A stretch of DNA of 64,000 bases from Alphaproteobacteria bacterium (lineage in GTDB: Bacteria; Pseudomonadota; Alphaproteobacteria; TMED109). The notes below the pieces were generated by a model. The model worked only from the letters and a program-made list of their open reading frames with translations. It searched no databases and was not told where the DNA came from. A program made the translations under genes and the position numbers. Below are positions 1 to 7,964 of the stretch, one piece after another. Position 1 is the stretch's first letter; each line of letters starts with the position of its first letter. The stretch lies in assembly GCA_022819905.1 (NCBI GenBank), contig JAJEGJ010000095.1, positions 1 to 64,000 on the forward strand. Reading direction: 5' to 3'.

Positions 1-209
1 CCGCGCACACAGTGCACGGCCTTCCGGCTGTTGGACGGGTAATAGATGCCCGCATGGATGACTTCGCTGTTGCGCGAACTCACCTCGGTGCCGATGGTCT
101 CAGACGCCTCGATGACCACGACCTCGCGCCCGGCGAGCGCCAGCGCCCGCGCGATCGCGAGTCCGACTACGCCAGCGCCGATGACGACCGCGTCGATCCG
201 TTCTGTCAC
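1..209 (-). CDS. FAD-dependent oxidoreductase, LhgO-like (N-terminal part only)
   Basis: The window edge cuts this minus-strand gene, so only about 69 N-terminal codons are visible. They start at a GTG at 209 and open with a Rossmann FAD-binding fingerprint ([11 protein letters not shown]) and a beta-strand ending in Glu (VVVIEAS). The stretch [15 protein letters not shown] follows, which is typical of the L-2-hydroxyglutarate dehydrogenase/oxidase-like branch of the DAO flavoprotein family. The start lies one base after the stop codon of the upstream old yellow enzyme gene, so the two are probably co-transcribed and translationally coupled. The substrate cannot be told from this fragment; other DAO-family oxidases remain possible. 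Confidence 0.8.
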   Translation of the reverse strand, partial: MTERIDAVVIGAGVVGLAIARALALAGREVVVIEASETIGTEVSSRNSEVIHAGIYYPSNSRKAVHCVR

Positions 210-210
210 G

Positions 211-1344
211 TCATGCCCGAGACATGGCCTGTTCCCGGCGATGGAGCCACCAGCCGTACTGCGTCGGCCAGGCCTGGAACTTCGGATCGGCCTGCAGGAC
301 CCGTGCGGCATGGTGTGCCCAGTACGGGTCCAGCAGCGCCTCGCGACCGATTGCGATCAGATCGGCCCTGCCTTCCTGCAGGATGGCTTCGGCATGTTCC
401 GGCTCCAGGATCATGCCGACGGCCTGGCTGGCGATACCGCCGCGTTGCTTCACGGCTTCGGCGTATGGCACCTGGAAACCCGGTCCTGGCAGCGGGCCGC
501 GGGCGGCGGTGACCGGTCCGGAGATCCCTCCTGACGAGCAGTCCACGACATCGACCCCGGCCGCCTTGAGATCCCGGGCCAGCGCCACGGTGTCCTCGAG
601 AGACCAGCCGTCCGGTGAACCGTCGACCGCAGAGACTCGGACGAACAGCGGCTTTCCGTCCGGCCACACGGCTCGCACTGCCTCGACGGTCTCCATCAGG
701 AACCGCGATCGGCCCACGCGGTCACCGCCGTAGCGGTCGTTGCGGCGATTCGAGACCGGCGACAGGTAGCTGGCGCACAGGTATCCGTGCGCACTGTGGA
801 TCTCGACGACCTCAAATCCCGCCTGGTCCGCACGGCGGGCGCTGTCGGCAAATGCCTGGACCACCCGGGCAATGTCGCCGGTGCTCATGGCCGTGGGTTC
901 CAGCCAGCCGTCCATGACCGGGTCGGCGGACGGAGCCTGGATCGGCCAGGCGGTCTCACCGCGCGCAAATTCCTCGGCGCCCAATGGACCGTTGCCTTCC
1001 CAGGGGCGTTGCATGCTTGCCTTGCGGCCGGCATGAGCCAGCTGGATTGCGGGCGTTGCCCCTTCGGTCTTGAGGAAGCCCACGATGCGCGCGAGGGCGT
1101 CACGGTGCGTGTCCGACCAGATTCCGAGGTCGCCGTGGGTGATTCTGCCGATCCGCTCGACCGCAGCCGCCTCGGTAAACACAAGACCGGCCCCGCCCGT
1201 TGCGTATCGGCCCAAGTGCACCATGTGCCAGTCGCCAGCGACGCCGTCGTTGGCGGAGTACTGGCACATCGGTGAGATCACGATGCGGTTTCGGATAGTG
1301 ACGTCGCGAATGGTCAGCGGGGTGAACAGCAGTGGCTGGGACAT
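211..1344 (-). CDS. Old yellow enzyme family NADH:flavin oxidoreductase (YqjM/NamA-like)
   Basis: This 377-residue FMN-dependent ene-reductase has a TIM-barrel fold and should reduce activated C=C bonds with NAD(P)H in the cytoplasm. Visible family marks are the N-terminal [14 protein letters not shown] with the YqjM-type regulatory Cys, [12 protein letters not shown], the substrate-binding His pair in [15 protein letters not shown], and the C-terminal phosphate-binding [13 protein letters not shown]. The ATG at 1344 ([10 protein letters not shown]) was chosen because the family begins just there; the reading frame stays open further upstream but that part has no family character. It is divergent from the VWA gene with a 47-bp shared promoter gap and is followed by a partial FAD oxidoreductase. 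The natural substrate is unknown. Confidence 0.9.
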   Translation of the reverse strand: MSQPLLFTPLTIRDVTIRNRIVISPMCQYSANDGVAGDWHMVHLGRYATGGAGLVFTEAAAVERIGRITHGDLGIWSDTHRDALARIVGFLKTEGATPAIQLAHAGRKASMQRPWEGNGPLGAEEFARGETAWPIQAPSADPVMDGWLEPTAMSTGDIARVVQAFADSARRADQAGFEVVEIHSAHGYLCASYLSPVSNRRNDRYGGDRVGRSRFLMETVEAVRAVWPDGKPLFVRVSAVDGSPDGWSLEDTVALARDLKAAGVDVVDCSSGGISGPVTAARGPLPGPGFQVPYAEAVKQRGGIASQAVGMILEPEHAEAILQEGRADLIAIGREALLDPYWAHHAARVLQADPKFQAWPTQYGWWLHRREQAMSRA

Positions 1345-1391
1345 GGCAGGGGCACACTCGACATGTTGACGGGAAGCGGGAGAATAGAGAC

Positions 1392-2093
1392 ATGATCGAA
1401 GGGAGCCAGAGGTCTCCGACCGTCGTGTCGAACGACGGGGATATTGACGCTTTTCTTGACGCCGTTCGGACGGCGCCGCCGGCGACGCGCGGCCGCGGCC
1501 GCCTCCTGTTCGCACTCGACGCCACGATGAGCCGGGAGGGCACGTGGGATCAGGCAGCCGCGGTGCAGGCCGACCTGTTTCGCGAGGCGGGTCGGGTTGG
1601 TGGTCTTTCCGTGCAACTCATGTGGTTTCGCGGGGTCGGGGAATTTCAGGTGTATCCATGGACGGCGGAGCCTGCCCACCTGGTCCGCGCGATGACGGCC
1701 GTCCGATGCCGGGCGGGCCTGACGCAAATCAGCCGTGCGTTCTCGCACGCTGCCGTCGAGCACGAGCGGGTTCCGGTGGCGGCCATGGTCTACGCCGGTG
1801 ATGCGTGCGAGGAACCCGCAGACCCGCTGGTTGCACAGGCTGGAGTGCTCGGCATGCAGGGCCTGCGCCTGTTCATGTTCCAGGAAGGACACGATCCGAT
1901 TGCCGCGGACGTGTTCCAGGCAGTCGCCAAGGTATCGGGTGGGGCCTACGCCCGGTTCGGACCGGGCAGCGCGGCGACGCTTCGGACGTTGTTGCAAGCT
2001 ACGGCCGTCTACGCCGCGGGCGGCCTCAAGGCCCTGGAAGCGCACGAGCGGCGGACGGGCGAGAGGGTTCTCCGGCTTAGCGCGCCCCGCTGA
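1392..2093 (+). CDS. VWA domain-containing protein
   Basis: This is a 233-residue soluble protein with a von Willebrand factor A-like fold. It shows the hydrophobic strand LLFALDATMS, which carries a degenerate MIDAS motif (DATMS in place of DxSxS), then WDQAAAVQADLF. Later strands VAAMVYAGDACEE and LRLFMFQEG match the rest of the Rossmann-like core. No signal peptide or membrane segment is seen. The ATG at 1392 was preferred over upstream in-frame starts because those overlap the divergent old yellow enzyme gene and its promoter. It sits 21 bp ahead of a membrane J-domain gene, and the two probably form one unit, perhaps in protein quality control. That role is inference from the pairing. 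Confidence 0.75.
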   Translation: MIEGSQRSPTVVSNDGDIDAFLDAVRTAPPATRGRGRLLFALDATMSREGTWDQAAAVQADLFREAGRVGGLSVQLMWFRGVGEFQVYPWTAEPAHLVRAMTAVRCRAGLTQISRAFSHAAVEHERVPVAAMVYAGDACEEPADPLVAQAGVLGMQGLRLFMFQEGHDPIAADVFQAVAKVSGGAYARFGPGSAATLRTLLQATAVYAAGGLKALEAHERRTGERVLRLSAPR

Positions 2094-2114
2094 GTTCCGT
2101 CACTCCGAAGCATC

Positions 2115-2870
2115 GTGACGTACCTGCTGATCGGGCTCACTGTCATAGCCCTCGTCGGAATCGGGCGCGAAGTGCTGCTGCGGACCGTGCCGGGTTCCGG
2201 ACCGCGGATGTTCTGGATCGCCCTGATGCTGGCCCTGCTGGCATTGGTTGGATTTCTCGCGTTGCGGGGCACCGGGGCCCTGGCGGCCATCCCCGCATTC
2301 GTCGGCATGGTGATCGTCTGGCTGATGCGCCATGGGGGCGGGTTCGTACTGGGCCGGCTGCTGTCCGGTTTACTCGGCCGTGCCGCAACGGCGGCCGCAG
2401 GCGGCGGCCCACGGGCCGGAACGTCGCAGGTCCAGGGCCTTGTTCTCAGGATGACGCTGGACCACGCCAGCGGCGATTTGGAAGGGGAGGTGCTTACGGG
2501 GCCCTTGGCGGGCCGCGCGCTCCGTTCGCTGTCAACGGACGAGATGCGTGCCCTGTACACGGAATGCTCGGCCCGGTGCGAGCGTTCGCTGCGATTGCTG
2601 GAGAGCTGGCTGGATCGGTATGGCGGTGACTGGCGGGATCACTTGGGCCAGGCAACGGGCGGAACCGCAGCCGCTGCCGGCCCCATGACGCGGGCGGAAG
2701 CCTTGCGGGTGCTGGGGCTGGACGATGACGCGGATGCGGATGCCGTGCAGGCTGCTCACCGCCGCCTTCAGGCGCGTCTGCACCCGGATGCGGGAGGAAC
2801 CGATCACCTCGCGGCGATGGTCAATGAGGCGCGCGACGTGCTCCTGGAAGGAGCCACCGAGCGCGACTGA
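2115..2870 (+). CDS. Membrane-anchored DnaJ-like (J-domain) protein
   Basis: This 251-residue protein begins at a GTG. The first 75 residues hold about three hydrophobic helices (YLLIGLTVIALVGIG, WIALMLALLALVGFLAL, AIPAFVGMVIVWLM) and anchor it in the inner membrane. A charged middle region follows. The last 55 residues form a C-terminal J domain with helix I TRAEALRVLGL and the diagnostic HPD tripeptide in RLHPDAGG at about residue 223. C-terminal J domains on membrane proteins resemble the DjlA and Tim14/Pam18 arrangement, which recruits DnaK to the membrane surface. It follows the VWA gene by 21 bp. The DnaK partner is established for J domains in general; the client is unknown. Confidence 0.85.
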   Translation: MTYLLIGLTVIALVGIGREVLLRTVPGSGPRMFWIALMLALLALVGFLALRGTGALAAIPAFVGMVIVWLMRHGGGFVLGRLLSGLLGRAATAAAGGGPRAGTSQVQGLVLRMTLDHASGDLEGEVLTGPLAGRALRSLSTDEMRALYTECSARCERSLRLLESWLDRYGGDWRDHLGQATGGTAAAAGPMTRAEALRVLGLDDDADADAVQAAHRRLQARLHPDAGGTDHLAAMVNEARDVLLEGATERD

Positions 2871-3347
2871 GGCCAGCGCCTCCCGGAAGTCAGCGAGATT
2901 GCGGGGCTCGTGATGGCCGAGCCACAGTCCGGTGTTCGGCGGCACGCTTCCGGTTTGCGGGAGTTCGTCCGCGGCGAGTTCGCGGGCGTCTGATGATCGG
3001 AACAGGCGCCATCAGGCAATCAAGTGGGATTGCCGGGGCCGGGACTTCGCAGGACGATCACGCGTCGTCAGACGGACGTCCCGGTTGAAGCCCGTGATGA
3101 GGTACCGCGTCTAGTCAGGACGCACGCACCGCGAGAGCAGTCTCATGCGAACGCACACCCCACGCATTGATAGTGCCGTTCGGCGTTGCTGTTTGCCGTT
3201 GTCGAAGATGATGGAAAGGTTCCTGGAATCAGTGCCTTAGGTAACTCTCCGCTCGGTCCCGGTGGCGGGGTCTTCCTCGTGCAAACGCCGCCGTGACCGC
3301 TTCCTATATTGACCCCCGGTCGCGCGGCCCCGACAAGGAGCCGCCCC
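2871..3347. other. Intergenic DNA before the integrase remnant
   Basis: About 480 bases lie between the J-domain gene and the integrase fragment. No ORF with recognisable family features is seen on either strand, and I found no tRNA that could be an intact attachment site. A minus-strand frame running out of the J-domain gene reads as protein-like over the first 100 bases but matches nothing I know. The base composition is less GC-biased than in the neighbouring genes. Confidence 0.5.
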
Positions 3348-3946
3348 ATGGCCGAACCCCGTTCCCGCTCACCGTCCTTCGCCCGGCGGATCGCTGCGGC
3401 CCGGCCCCGCGAGAAGAAGTACGACGTCTGGGACGATGCAATCTCCAGGCTGGGTGTGTGCATCTATCCCTCCGGCACCCGGTCCTTTTGCTGGCGCTCA
3501 CCGGGTGCCCGCGCAGCGAAGTGCTCGACCGGCGCTGGCGCGACATCGGCGGCGACGCCATGAAGTTGCGCGATTCCAAGACTGGACCGCACATCGCCGC
3601 GCTGCCCGGCGCGCGCGACCCGGACGCGTTCCTGTTCCCGCACTACGCCGAAGGGCGCGGGCAGTCCAGTCTCATCGCGTGCTGGTGCGCGGTCTGCACC
3701 GATGCGAAGCTCGACAGGCTGCGGCTGCACGACCTGCGTCACACCATGGCCAGCCAGGCCGTGATGGCCGGCGAGAACCTGCCCCAGGTCGGCAGGCTGC
3801 TCGGGCACCGGCGGCATCGCACGACGGCCGGCTACGCGCACCTGGCCGACGGCCACCTCGCCGAAGCGGCGGAGAAGGTCGGAACAATCATTGCGAATGC
3901 GATGGCGGATGCTGGCAGCGCTTCATCCGTCAACGCGGGGGAGTGA
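3348..3946 (+). pseudogene. Decayed tyrosine recombinase (phage-type integrase)
   Basis: Two integrase pieces lie in different frames. From the ATG at 3348, about 49 codons give the usual N-terminal arm region (REKKYDVWDDAISRLGV, YPSGTRSF). From about 3482 the next frame gives the catalytic domain: LLLALTGCPRSEVLDRRW with the first catalytic Arg, RDSKTGPH, the HxxR motif in LHDLRHTMAS, then LLGHRRHRTTAGYAHL with the final His and the Tyr nucleophile. The whole core-binding domain between them is missing, and the stretch after SKTGPH also looks shortened. All catalytic residues remain, but the protein cannot be made intact. It abuts the mercury module and is probably the relic of the element that delivered it. 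Confidence 0.85.
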
Positions 3947-3982
3947 TGTTCGGTTACAGCCTCGCGCCTCCGACCGCCAGCG

Positions 3983-4201
3983 TCACCCGGCAGTGCCGAC
4001 TTGCACCGGCGGACACGGCACGGTCGCGTAGGAACAGAACACGCAGCAGTCGCCGGGCTTGGGCTTCAGAACCGCCCCGCAGTGATTGCAGTCGTAGAAC
4101 CACTGGCAGGCGTCGGTCGGCATCGTCTCCGTCTCGGAGTGACCGCACGCCGGACAGGTGATGGTTGTCTCCAGTACTACCGATGCCTTCTGCGTCGCCA
4201 T
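3983..4201 (-). CDS. GDCCVxC domain-containing small protein
   Basis: This 72-residue protein is very rich in cysteine. It has TCPACGHSE, CNHCGAV and the family signature GDCCVFCSYATVPCPP near the C-terminus. The signature defines the GDCCVxC domain family, some members of which carry selenocysteine at the variable position of the motif; here it is an ordinary Cys. Members are commonly found beside merT/merF-type genes, as here, where it overlaps the 3' end of merF by 25 bases. The CxxC pairs suggest binding of a soft metal such as Hg(II), which is inference. No signal peptide is present, so it probably acts in the cytoplasm. The stop lies about 35 bases from the integrase remnant. Confidence 0.85.
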   Translation of the reverse strand: MATQKASVVLETTITCPACGHSETETMPTDACQWFYDCNHCGAVLKPKPGDCCVFCSYATVPCPPVQVGTAG

Positions 4202-4381
4202 ATCGCGTACCCCGTGACAGCAAGAAAGACCAGCAGCGCCGACAGCCGAATCGGGTCCAGATATCCGGCGTAGGCCGAAAGCCCGAAGGCCGCGAGGAGC
4301 CATACGAGAACCGGCGTGAAGCAGCACAGCGCCGCCACCGCGGAACCGGCAATGCCGACCCCCAGGGAGCTTGTCCCTCAA
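4177..4381 (-). pseudogene. merF: Mercury transporter MerF, apparent +1 frameshift near the start
   Basis: The frame ending at 4177 reads VGIAGSAVAALCCFTPVL, then LSAYAGYLDPIRLSALL and a basic tail (WRRRRHR). This is MerF, with two membrane helices and the vicinal Cys pair that carries Hg(II) inward. That frame has no good start codon. The sensible start is the TTG at 4381, which overlaps the merT stop and begins MRDKL, but it is one base out of frame with the rest. Removing one C from the run at about codon 6 would restore a normal MerF of about 67 residues. It is therefore either a recent frameshift, a sequence error, or a protein begun at a rare CTG codon just downstream. All other features of the family are intact. 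Confidence 0.7.
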
Positions 4382-4764
4382 CGCGTCGCGCTCCACACGT
4401 CCATCATTATGCGCGCCGCGTCTCCCTCCCATACCGGCGAAGAGGCCGCGACGACGAAGGACAGGGACGCGAATGCCGCCAGCACCACCGCGCCGGGCTT
4501 CCGCACCCCGCAGCGCGAACGTCTGATGAGACGGACCCATGCCCAGAGAAGAACCAGACCGACCGCGACCAGTATCGCCGACCGGTAGGCGACGAACGGC
4601 CCCAGCACGGCAAGCCATGCGCCGCCGAGCCCGACAATCGACAACCCGATGGGCAGGACGCAGCACGAAGCGGAAAGCAGCGCCAGCAGCGCGGCAAGCC
4701 CGACGACGGCTCCTCGCGGACGACCGTCCCAGGCGGCGACGAGTGAAACGATTCTTGCGTTCAT
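4378..4764 (-). CDS. merT: Mercuric transport protein MerT
   Basis: This is a 128-residue inner-membrane protein with three hydrophobic helices. The first carries the vicinal cysteines of the family (SASCCVLPIGLSIVGLGG AWLA), which accept Hg(II) from the periplasm. A second helix (AILVAVGLVLLWAWVRLI) is followed by a cytoplasmic loop with a single Cys (RRSRCGVRK) where typical MerT has a pair. A third helix follows. The ATG at 4764 is 8 bases from the -10 element of a MerR-type promoter. It is the first gene of the leftward merT-merF-GDCCVxC unit, divergent from merR. No merP or merA is present in the window, so the imported ion must be handled elsewhere or by the GDCCVxC protein. Confidence 0.85.
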   Translation of the reverse strand: MNARIVSLVAAWDGRPRGAVVGLAALLALLSASCCVLPIGLSIVGLGGAWLAVLGPFVAYRSAILVAVGLVLLWAWVRLIRRSRCGVRKPGAVVLAAFASLSFVVAASSPVWEGDAARIMMDVWSATR

Positions 4765-4771
4765 GAGCGCG

Positions 4772-4802
4772 CTTATACATCCTGTAGCCGCTACAGAAGC
4801 AA
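4772..4802 (-). promoter_or_regulatory. MerR-type promoter and operator for merT
   Basis: Read on the minus strand this is TTGCTT (-35), a 19-base spacer and TATAAG (-10). The spacer contains the perfect dyad CTGTAGC-G-GCTACAG at 4782-4796. An over-long 19-base spacer with a central dyad is the hallmark of promoters untwisted by metal-bound MerR-family activators. It lies 8 bases before the merT ATG and 18 bases before the merR start, so it should serve both divergent genes. Confidence 0.85.
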
Positions 4803-4814
4803 GAGGCCATAACG

Positions 4815-5213
4815 ATGCGCCCGATCGGAGCCGCTTCAACGATGAGCGGCGTGAACATCGAGACCATCCGCTATTACGAGCGCGAAGGAATCGTTCCCCG
4901 CGCGGAGCGGACACCGTCGGGCCGCAGGCTCTACGGCGACGCTGACATCGCGCGTCTGCGGTTCGTCAAACGCTGCCGCGACCTCGGGTTCCCAATTCCG
5001 GACATCCGCACGCTGCTCGACCTGTCAGCGGGCAACGGCGCGCCGTGTGCGGATGTCAAGGCACTGGGCGAGCGGCACCTGCGCGGCGTAAGGCGGAAGC
5101 TCGACGAGCTTGGGAAGCTGGAGCGCGCTCTTGCCGAACTGGTCAGGCGATGCGATGCCGGCCGGACCGATTGCCCGATGTTGGAAAGACTTCTCGCGGA
5201 CTCCGACGTGTAA
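4815..5213 (+). CDS. merR: MerR-family metal-responsive regulator (MerR-like)
   Basis: This 132-residue regulator has the MerR winged helix at its N-terminus (GVNIETIRYYEREGI, PSGRRLYGDADIARLRFVKR), a dimerisation helix at about residues 85-115, and three cysteines placed as in mercury MerR: one in GAPCADV before the helix and two in RCDAGRTDCPM after it. In MerR these bind Hg(II) across the dimer. The ATG at 4815 fits the family start; a second ATG at 4842 would remove part of the first DNA-binding helix. It is divergent from merT across a MerR-type promoter. The three-Cys pattern and the transport genes favour Hg(II), but a Cd/Pb-type sensor cannot be ruled out. Confidence 0.85.
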   Translation: MRPIGAASTMSGVNIETIRYYEREGIVPRAERTPSGRRLYGDADIARLRFVKRCRDLGFPIPDIRTLLDLSAGNGAPCADVKALGERHLRGVRRKLDELGKLERALAELVRRCDAGRTDCPMLERLLADSDV

Positions 5214-5233
5214 ACCTCCCGCGTCGCGCACTT

Positions 5234-5253
5234 GCCGGCACAGTTGTGCCGGC
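5234..5253 (+). terminator. Hairpin after merR
   Basis: An inverted repeat GCCGGCACA-GT-TGTGCCGGC begins 21 bases after the merR stop. It can form an 8-base GC-rich stem with a 4-base loop. No T-run follows, so it may be a weak or factor-aided terminator, or a protein-binding dyad. Confidence 0.45.
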
Positions 5254-6328
5254 ACCACTGTCTGCGGCTCTGCCGGCATCGCTGCACGTGATGACGGACA
5301 TGGCCCGGGCGCTCCTGAAGTTCGCGGTGCGCGCCGAACCGTTCGATCCCGCCGACATGTCGCCGCTCGGAACCGCCCGCCAAGGCCGTGCCCCGGCTGC
5401 TTCACGCGGCCCCATCGGAGGAGTGTCGAATCCCCCCGCCAGAGGTGCGCTTGCATGGTCCCGGCCACCATTGGGCAACTTGCCACCCCCGCACCGCCAG
5501 AGGGCGCGGAACACCACCACTATTCCATTCTTCGCGCTGAGCCGTTGAGCAACATGACTTCAGGTCCATACAAGGGCTTCTGGAAGGACATGCGGTCGGC
5601 AGGATTTGTGGTTGATCAGCCCGGGTTCCCGCTATCCCTGTTTTCCGATCCCGGGCAACGGGACGCGGTCACTGCGCATCTGACCGTGTGCGCGTCGAGT
5701 TCCATTGATCCGGAGTCCGTTTCAGGCCAATGGAATAAGGGAAACGGGGACCTCCGGCACAGCGGCAGCCTGACGGCGACCTGCTACTAAGACCCGACCC
5801 CGGAAGGTGATTTTGCCGGCTTGGACACCTTTTGCGGGAACAGTGAGGATGCGATTGAGCTTGGTGGCGACACGACGGCTGAGCCTTGGGGGTTCCGCGA
5901 AGCCCCGGCGTCCGAGATCAGTACGACCGCAGAAACCATGGTCGACCGCGCCATTGTCCCTACTGGCGGGAATGGAGAGGCGATCGTGGCAACATCTCCG
6001 GCAGGCACCCGCCGGCATGTGAAGAACAGCGACCACGGCAACGGATTTATCGAAGTGTGGGTTTATGAGTACCTTGAATAAGGCTCGATCCGGTGGCGTC
6101 AGAGGCTCGCGTCCCGCGACCCGCCTGCGTTGCCGCCGTGCGGACATGAACGTAGGCGGCTGCGCTCCGGGGACTGTGTACCGCCGAAGCGCGGCGCCGT
6201 TGTCTGCACGAGGTCAATCCGGTTGTCGTATCTCTGGCGCAGCCATCGGCATCTGATAAAAGAACCGCTCTCTGTCTCGAGGCGGGAACATTGTGACCGC
6301 TCGTGTTTTTTGAACCATGACCGATCGC
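5254..6328. other. Gene-poor accessory DNA, nothing recognised
   Basis: About 1.1 kb lies between merR and the hydrolase operon. The composition is visibly less GC-rich than in the flanking genes. Two short plus-strand frames are open: 5554-5790 (78 codons, ATG, beginning MTSGPYKGFWKDM) and 5821-6081 (86 codons, TTG). Neither has a clear ribosome binding site, domain or family match that I recognise. They may be chance ORFs or worn remains of the mobile element represented by the integrase fragment. No tRNA, terminal repeat or transposase signature was found. Confidence 0.4.
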
Positions 6329-6350
6329 GACGCACACGGTAGTGTGCGTC
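6329..6350 (+). promoter_or_regulatory. Perfect 9-base inverted repeat upstream of the dehalogenase
   Basis: GACGCACAC-GGTA-GTGTGCGTC is a perfect dyad with a 4-base centre. It ends a few bases before the GGAGGG ribosome binding site (about 6355) of the gene starting at 6365. It could be an operator, or in RNA a hairpin beside the ribosome binding site. Its position argues that translation starts at 6365 and not at the upstream in-frame ATG at 6317. Confidence 0.5.
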
Positions 6351-6364
6351 TGACGGAGGGTTGC

Positions 6365-7255
6365 ATGCCGCAGTTGTTTCCCGGTTTTGATCAGCGTGTG
6401 ATCGACACGGACGCATGTCCGATCATGGCCCGCATCGGTGGCAGTGGCCCCCCGCTGCTGTTGCTGCACGGGTACCCCGAATCGCACGCGATGTGGCACA
6501 AGGTCGCCCCCCGCTTGGCCGAACGTTTCACCGTCGTGGCAACGGACTTGCGCGGCTATGGTGACAGCGGCAAGCCGGCGTCGGATGCCGACCATCGCAC
6601 CTATTCGAAGCGCCTGATGGCTGCCGATCAGGTTGCGGCGATGGAGCAGCTTGGATTCCAGCGCTTTCAGGTCGTCGGTCATGACCGTGGGGCCCGGGTG
6701 ACACACAGGATGTGTCTCGACTGGCCGGACCGGGTCCGGCGGGCCGCAGTGCTCGACATCGTGCCGACTTCCCATGTGTTCGAGACCGCCGACCAGCGCA
6801 TCGCCCGCCGCTATTACCACTGGTTTTTCCTCAGCCAGCCGGCGCCGCTGCCGGAACGCCTGATCGGCAATGAGCCGGAGTTCTATCTTGACGCCAAGCT
6901 CAAGAGCTGGGGACAGGGCACCGCGTGGCTGCCGGACGAGGTGCGGAACGAGTACCTCCGCTGCTTTTCCGACCCCGAGACAATCCGTGCGACCTGCGAG
7001 GACTACCGCGCCGGCGCGACGATCGACCTTACCGACCATGCCGCGGACCGCGAACGGCGGATCCGCTGCCCACTGCTCGTCCTGTGGGGGGCCCGCGCGG
7101 TCGTGCACGAGCTCTACGACGCACTGTCGGTCTGGCGGGAATGGGCGGACGACGTCGCCGGGGAACCCATCGACTGTGGCCACTACCTGCCTGAAGAGGC
7201 TCCCGACGAGACGCTGAAAGCGCTGTCGGAATTCCTGAGTGAGTCGTCCGATTAA
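6365..7255 (+). CDS. Alpha/beta hydrolase, fluoroacetate/haloacetate dehalogenase-like
   Basis: This 296-residue enzyme has the alpha/beta-hydrolase fold. The oxyanion region is LLLLHGYPESHAMWH and the nucleophile elbow is VVGHDRGARV, with Asp in place of Ser. This is the arrangement of haloalkane and fluoroacetate dehalogenases, which displace halide through an alkyl-enzyme ester. Further family matches are VVATDLRGYGDS, LDIVPTSHVF, the cap with YYHWFFLSQPAPLPE, the stretch DYRAGATID, LLVLWGA, and the C-terminal His in IDCGHYLPEEAP. The ATG at 6365 was chosen for its GGAGGG ribosome binding site and family start. It overlaps the next gene by 17 bases. Activity on fluoroacetate is inference; related enzymes may hydrolyse epoxides or other haloacids. 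Confidence 0.85.
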   Translation: MPQLFPGFDQRVIDTDACPIMARIGGSGPPLLLLHGYPESHAMWHKVAPRLAERFTVVATDLRGYGDSGKPASDADHRTYSKRLMAADQVAAMEQLGFQRFQVVGHDRGARVTHRMCLDWPDRVRRAAVLDIVPTSHVFETADQRIARRYYHWFFLSQPAPLPERLIGNEPEFYLDAKLKSWGQGTAWLPDEVRNEYLRCFSDPETIRATCEDYRAGATIDLTDHAADRERRIRCPLLVLWGARAVVHELYDALSVWREWADDVAGEPIDCGHYLPEEAPDETLKALSEFLSESSD

Positions 7256-7964
7256 CGAGCTCCCCGACCAGGACACCCCTCCGCAGCCGCCGGAGGCCCG
7301 CCGCCGGCCCGGATTGACGGCGCGGCTGCGCACGTACCTGCTCGCCGGCATCGTGGTGACGGCGCCGATCGGGATCACGATCTACCTGGCCGTACTGTTC
7401 GTCGAATTCGTCGACGGTCAGATGCGCGGTCTCGTGCCGGCCGAGTACGACCCCACCCGGTACCTTCCGTTCGACATCCCGGGGCTCGGGGTGCTGGCGC
7501 TCCTCCTCATGCTGCTGGTCGTCGGCTTCTTCGCGGCCGGGCTCATCGGCCGCATGGTGTTTCGTCTCGGCGAGAGTCTCATCGACCGGGTGCCGGTGGT
7601 ACGGAGCGTCTACGGCGCCCTCAAGCAGATCTTCGAGACCGTCTTCGCCGACTCGTCGTCGTCGTTCCGCGAGGTCGTGCTCGTCGAGTACCCGCGTCGC
7701 GGCCTTTGGGCGGTGGGCTTCATCACCGGCCGTACCAGGGGTGAGGTCCGCGAACGGATCGACCGCGACCTGGTCAATGTGTTCTTGCCCACGACTCCCA
7801 ACCCCACCTCGGGTTTCCTGCTGTTCGTGCCGCGAGACGACCTGGTGCACCTGGACATGTCGGTCGAGGAAGGCATCAAGATGGTGATTTCGGCAGGAAT
7901 CGTCACGCCGCCGCGAGCTACCACCGGTGATACCGGCGACGCGTCGCCCGCCGCCGGGCCGTGA
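7239..7964 (+). CDS. DUF502 family membrane protein
   Basis: This 241-residue inner-membrane protein of the DUF502/COG2928 family starts at a GTG inside the 3' end of the hydrolase gene. It has two membrane helices (YLLAGIVVTAPIGITIYLAV and LLLMLLVVGFFAAGLIGR). A conserved soluble part follows (DRVPVVRSVYGALKQIFE, FREVVLVEYPRRGLWAVGF, FLPTTPNPTSGFLLFVP, MSVEEGIKMVISAG) with an acidic, disordered tail. The family's function is not established. In alphaproteobacteria it is often found near recG, sdhE and mfd, which matches the context here. It overlaps sdhE by four bases. Confidence 0.9.
   Translation: MSRPINELPDQDTPPQPPEARRRPGLTARLRTYLLAGIVVTAPIGITIYLAVLFVEFVDGQMRGLVPAEYDPTRYLPFDIPGLGVLALLLMLLVVGFFAAGLIGRMVFRLGESLIDRVPVVRSVYGALKQIFETVFADSSSSFREVVLVEYPRRGLWAVGFITGRTRGEVRERIDRDLVNVFLPTTPNPTSGFLLFVPRDDLVHLDMSVEEGIKMVISAGIVTPPRATTGDTGDASPAAGP

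Noticed and set aside
2532-2945. Minus-strand ORF with protein-like start
   Set aside because: Most of it lies antisense to the J-domain gene and I recognise no family. It is probably compositional.
5421-5450. TCGAATCC-like T-loop match after merR
   Set aside because: No matching acceptor or anticodon stem nearby; it is not a tRNA or attachment site that I can support.
6047-7378. 443-codon minus-strand ORF
   Set aside because: It is antisense to the dehalogenase gene and reads as Arg/Gly/Ala-rich sequence without domains.
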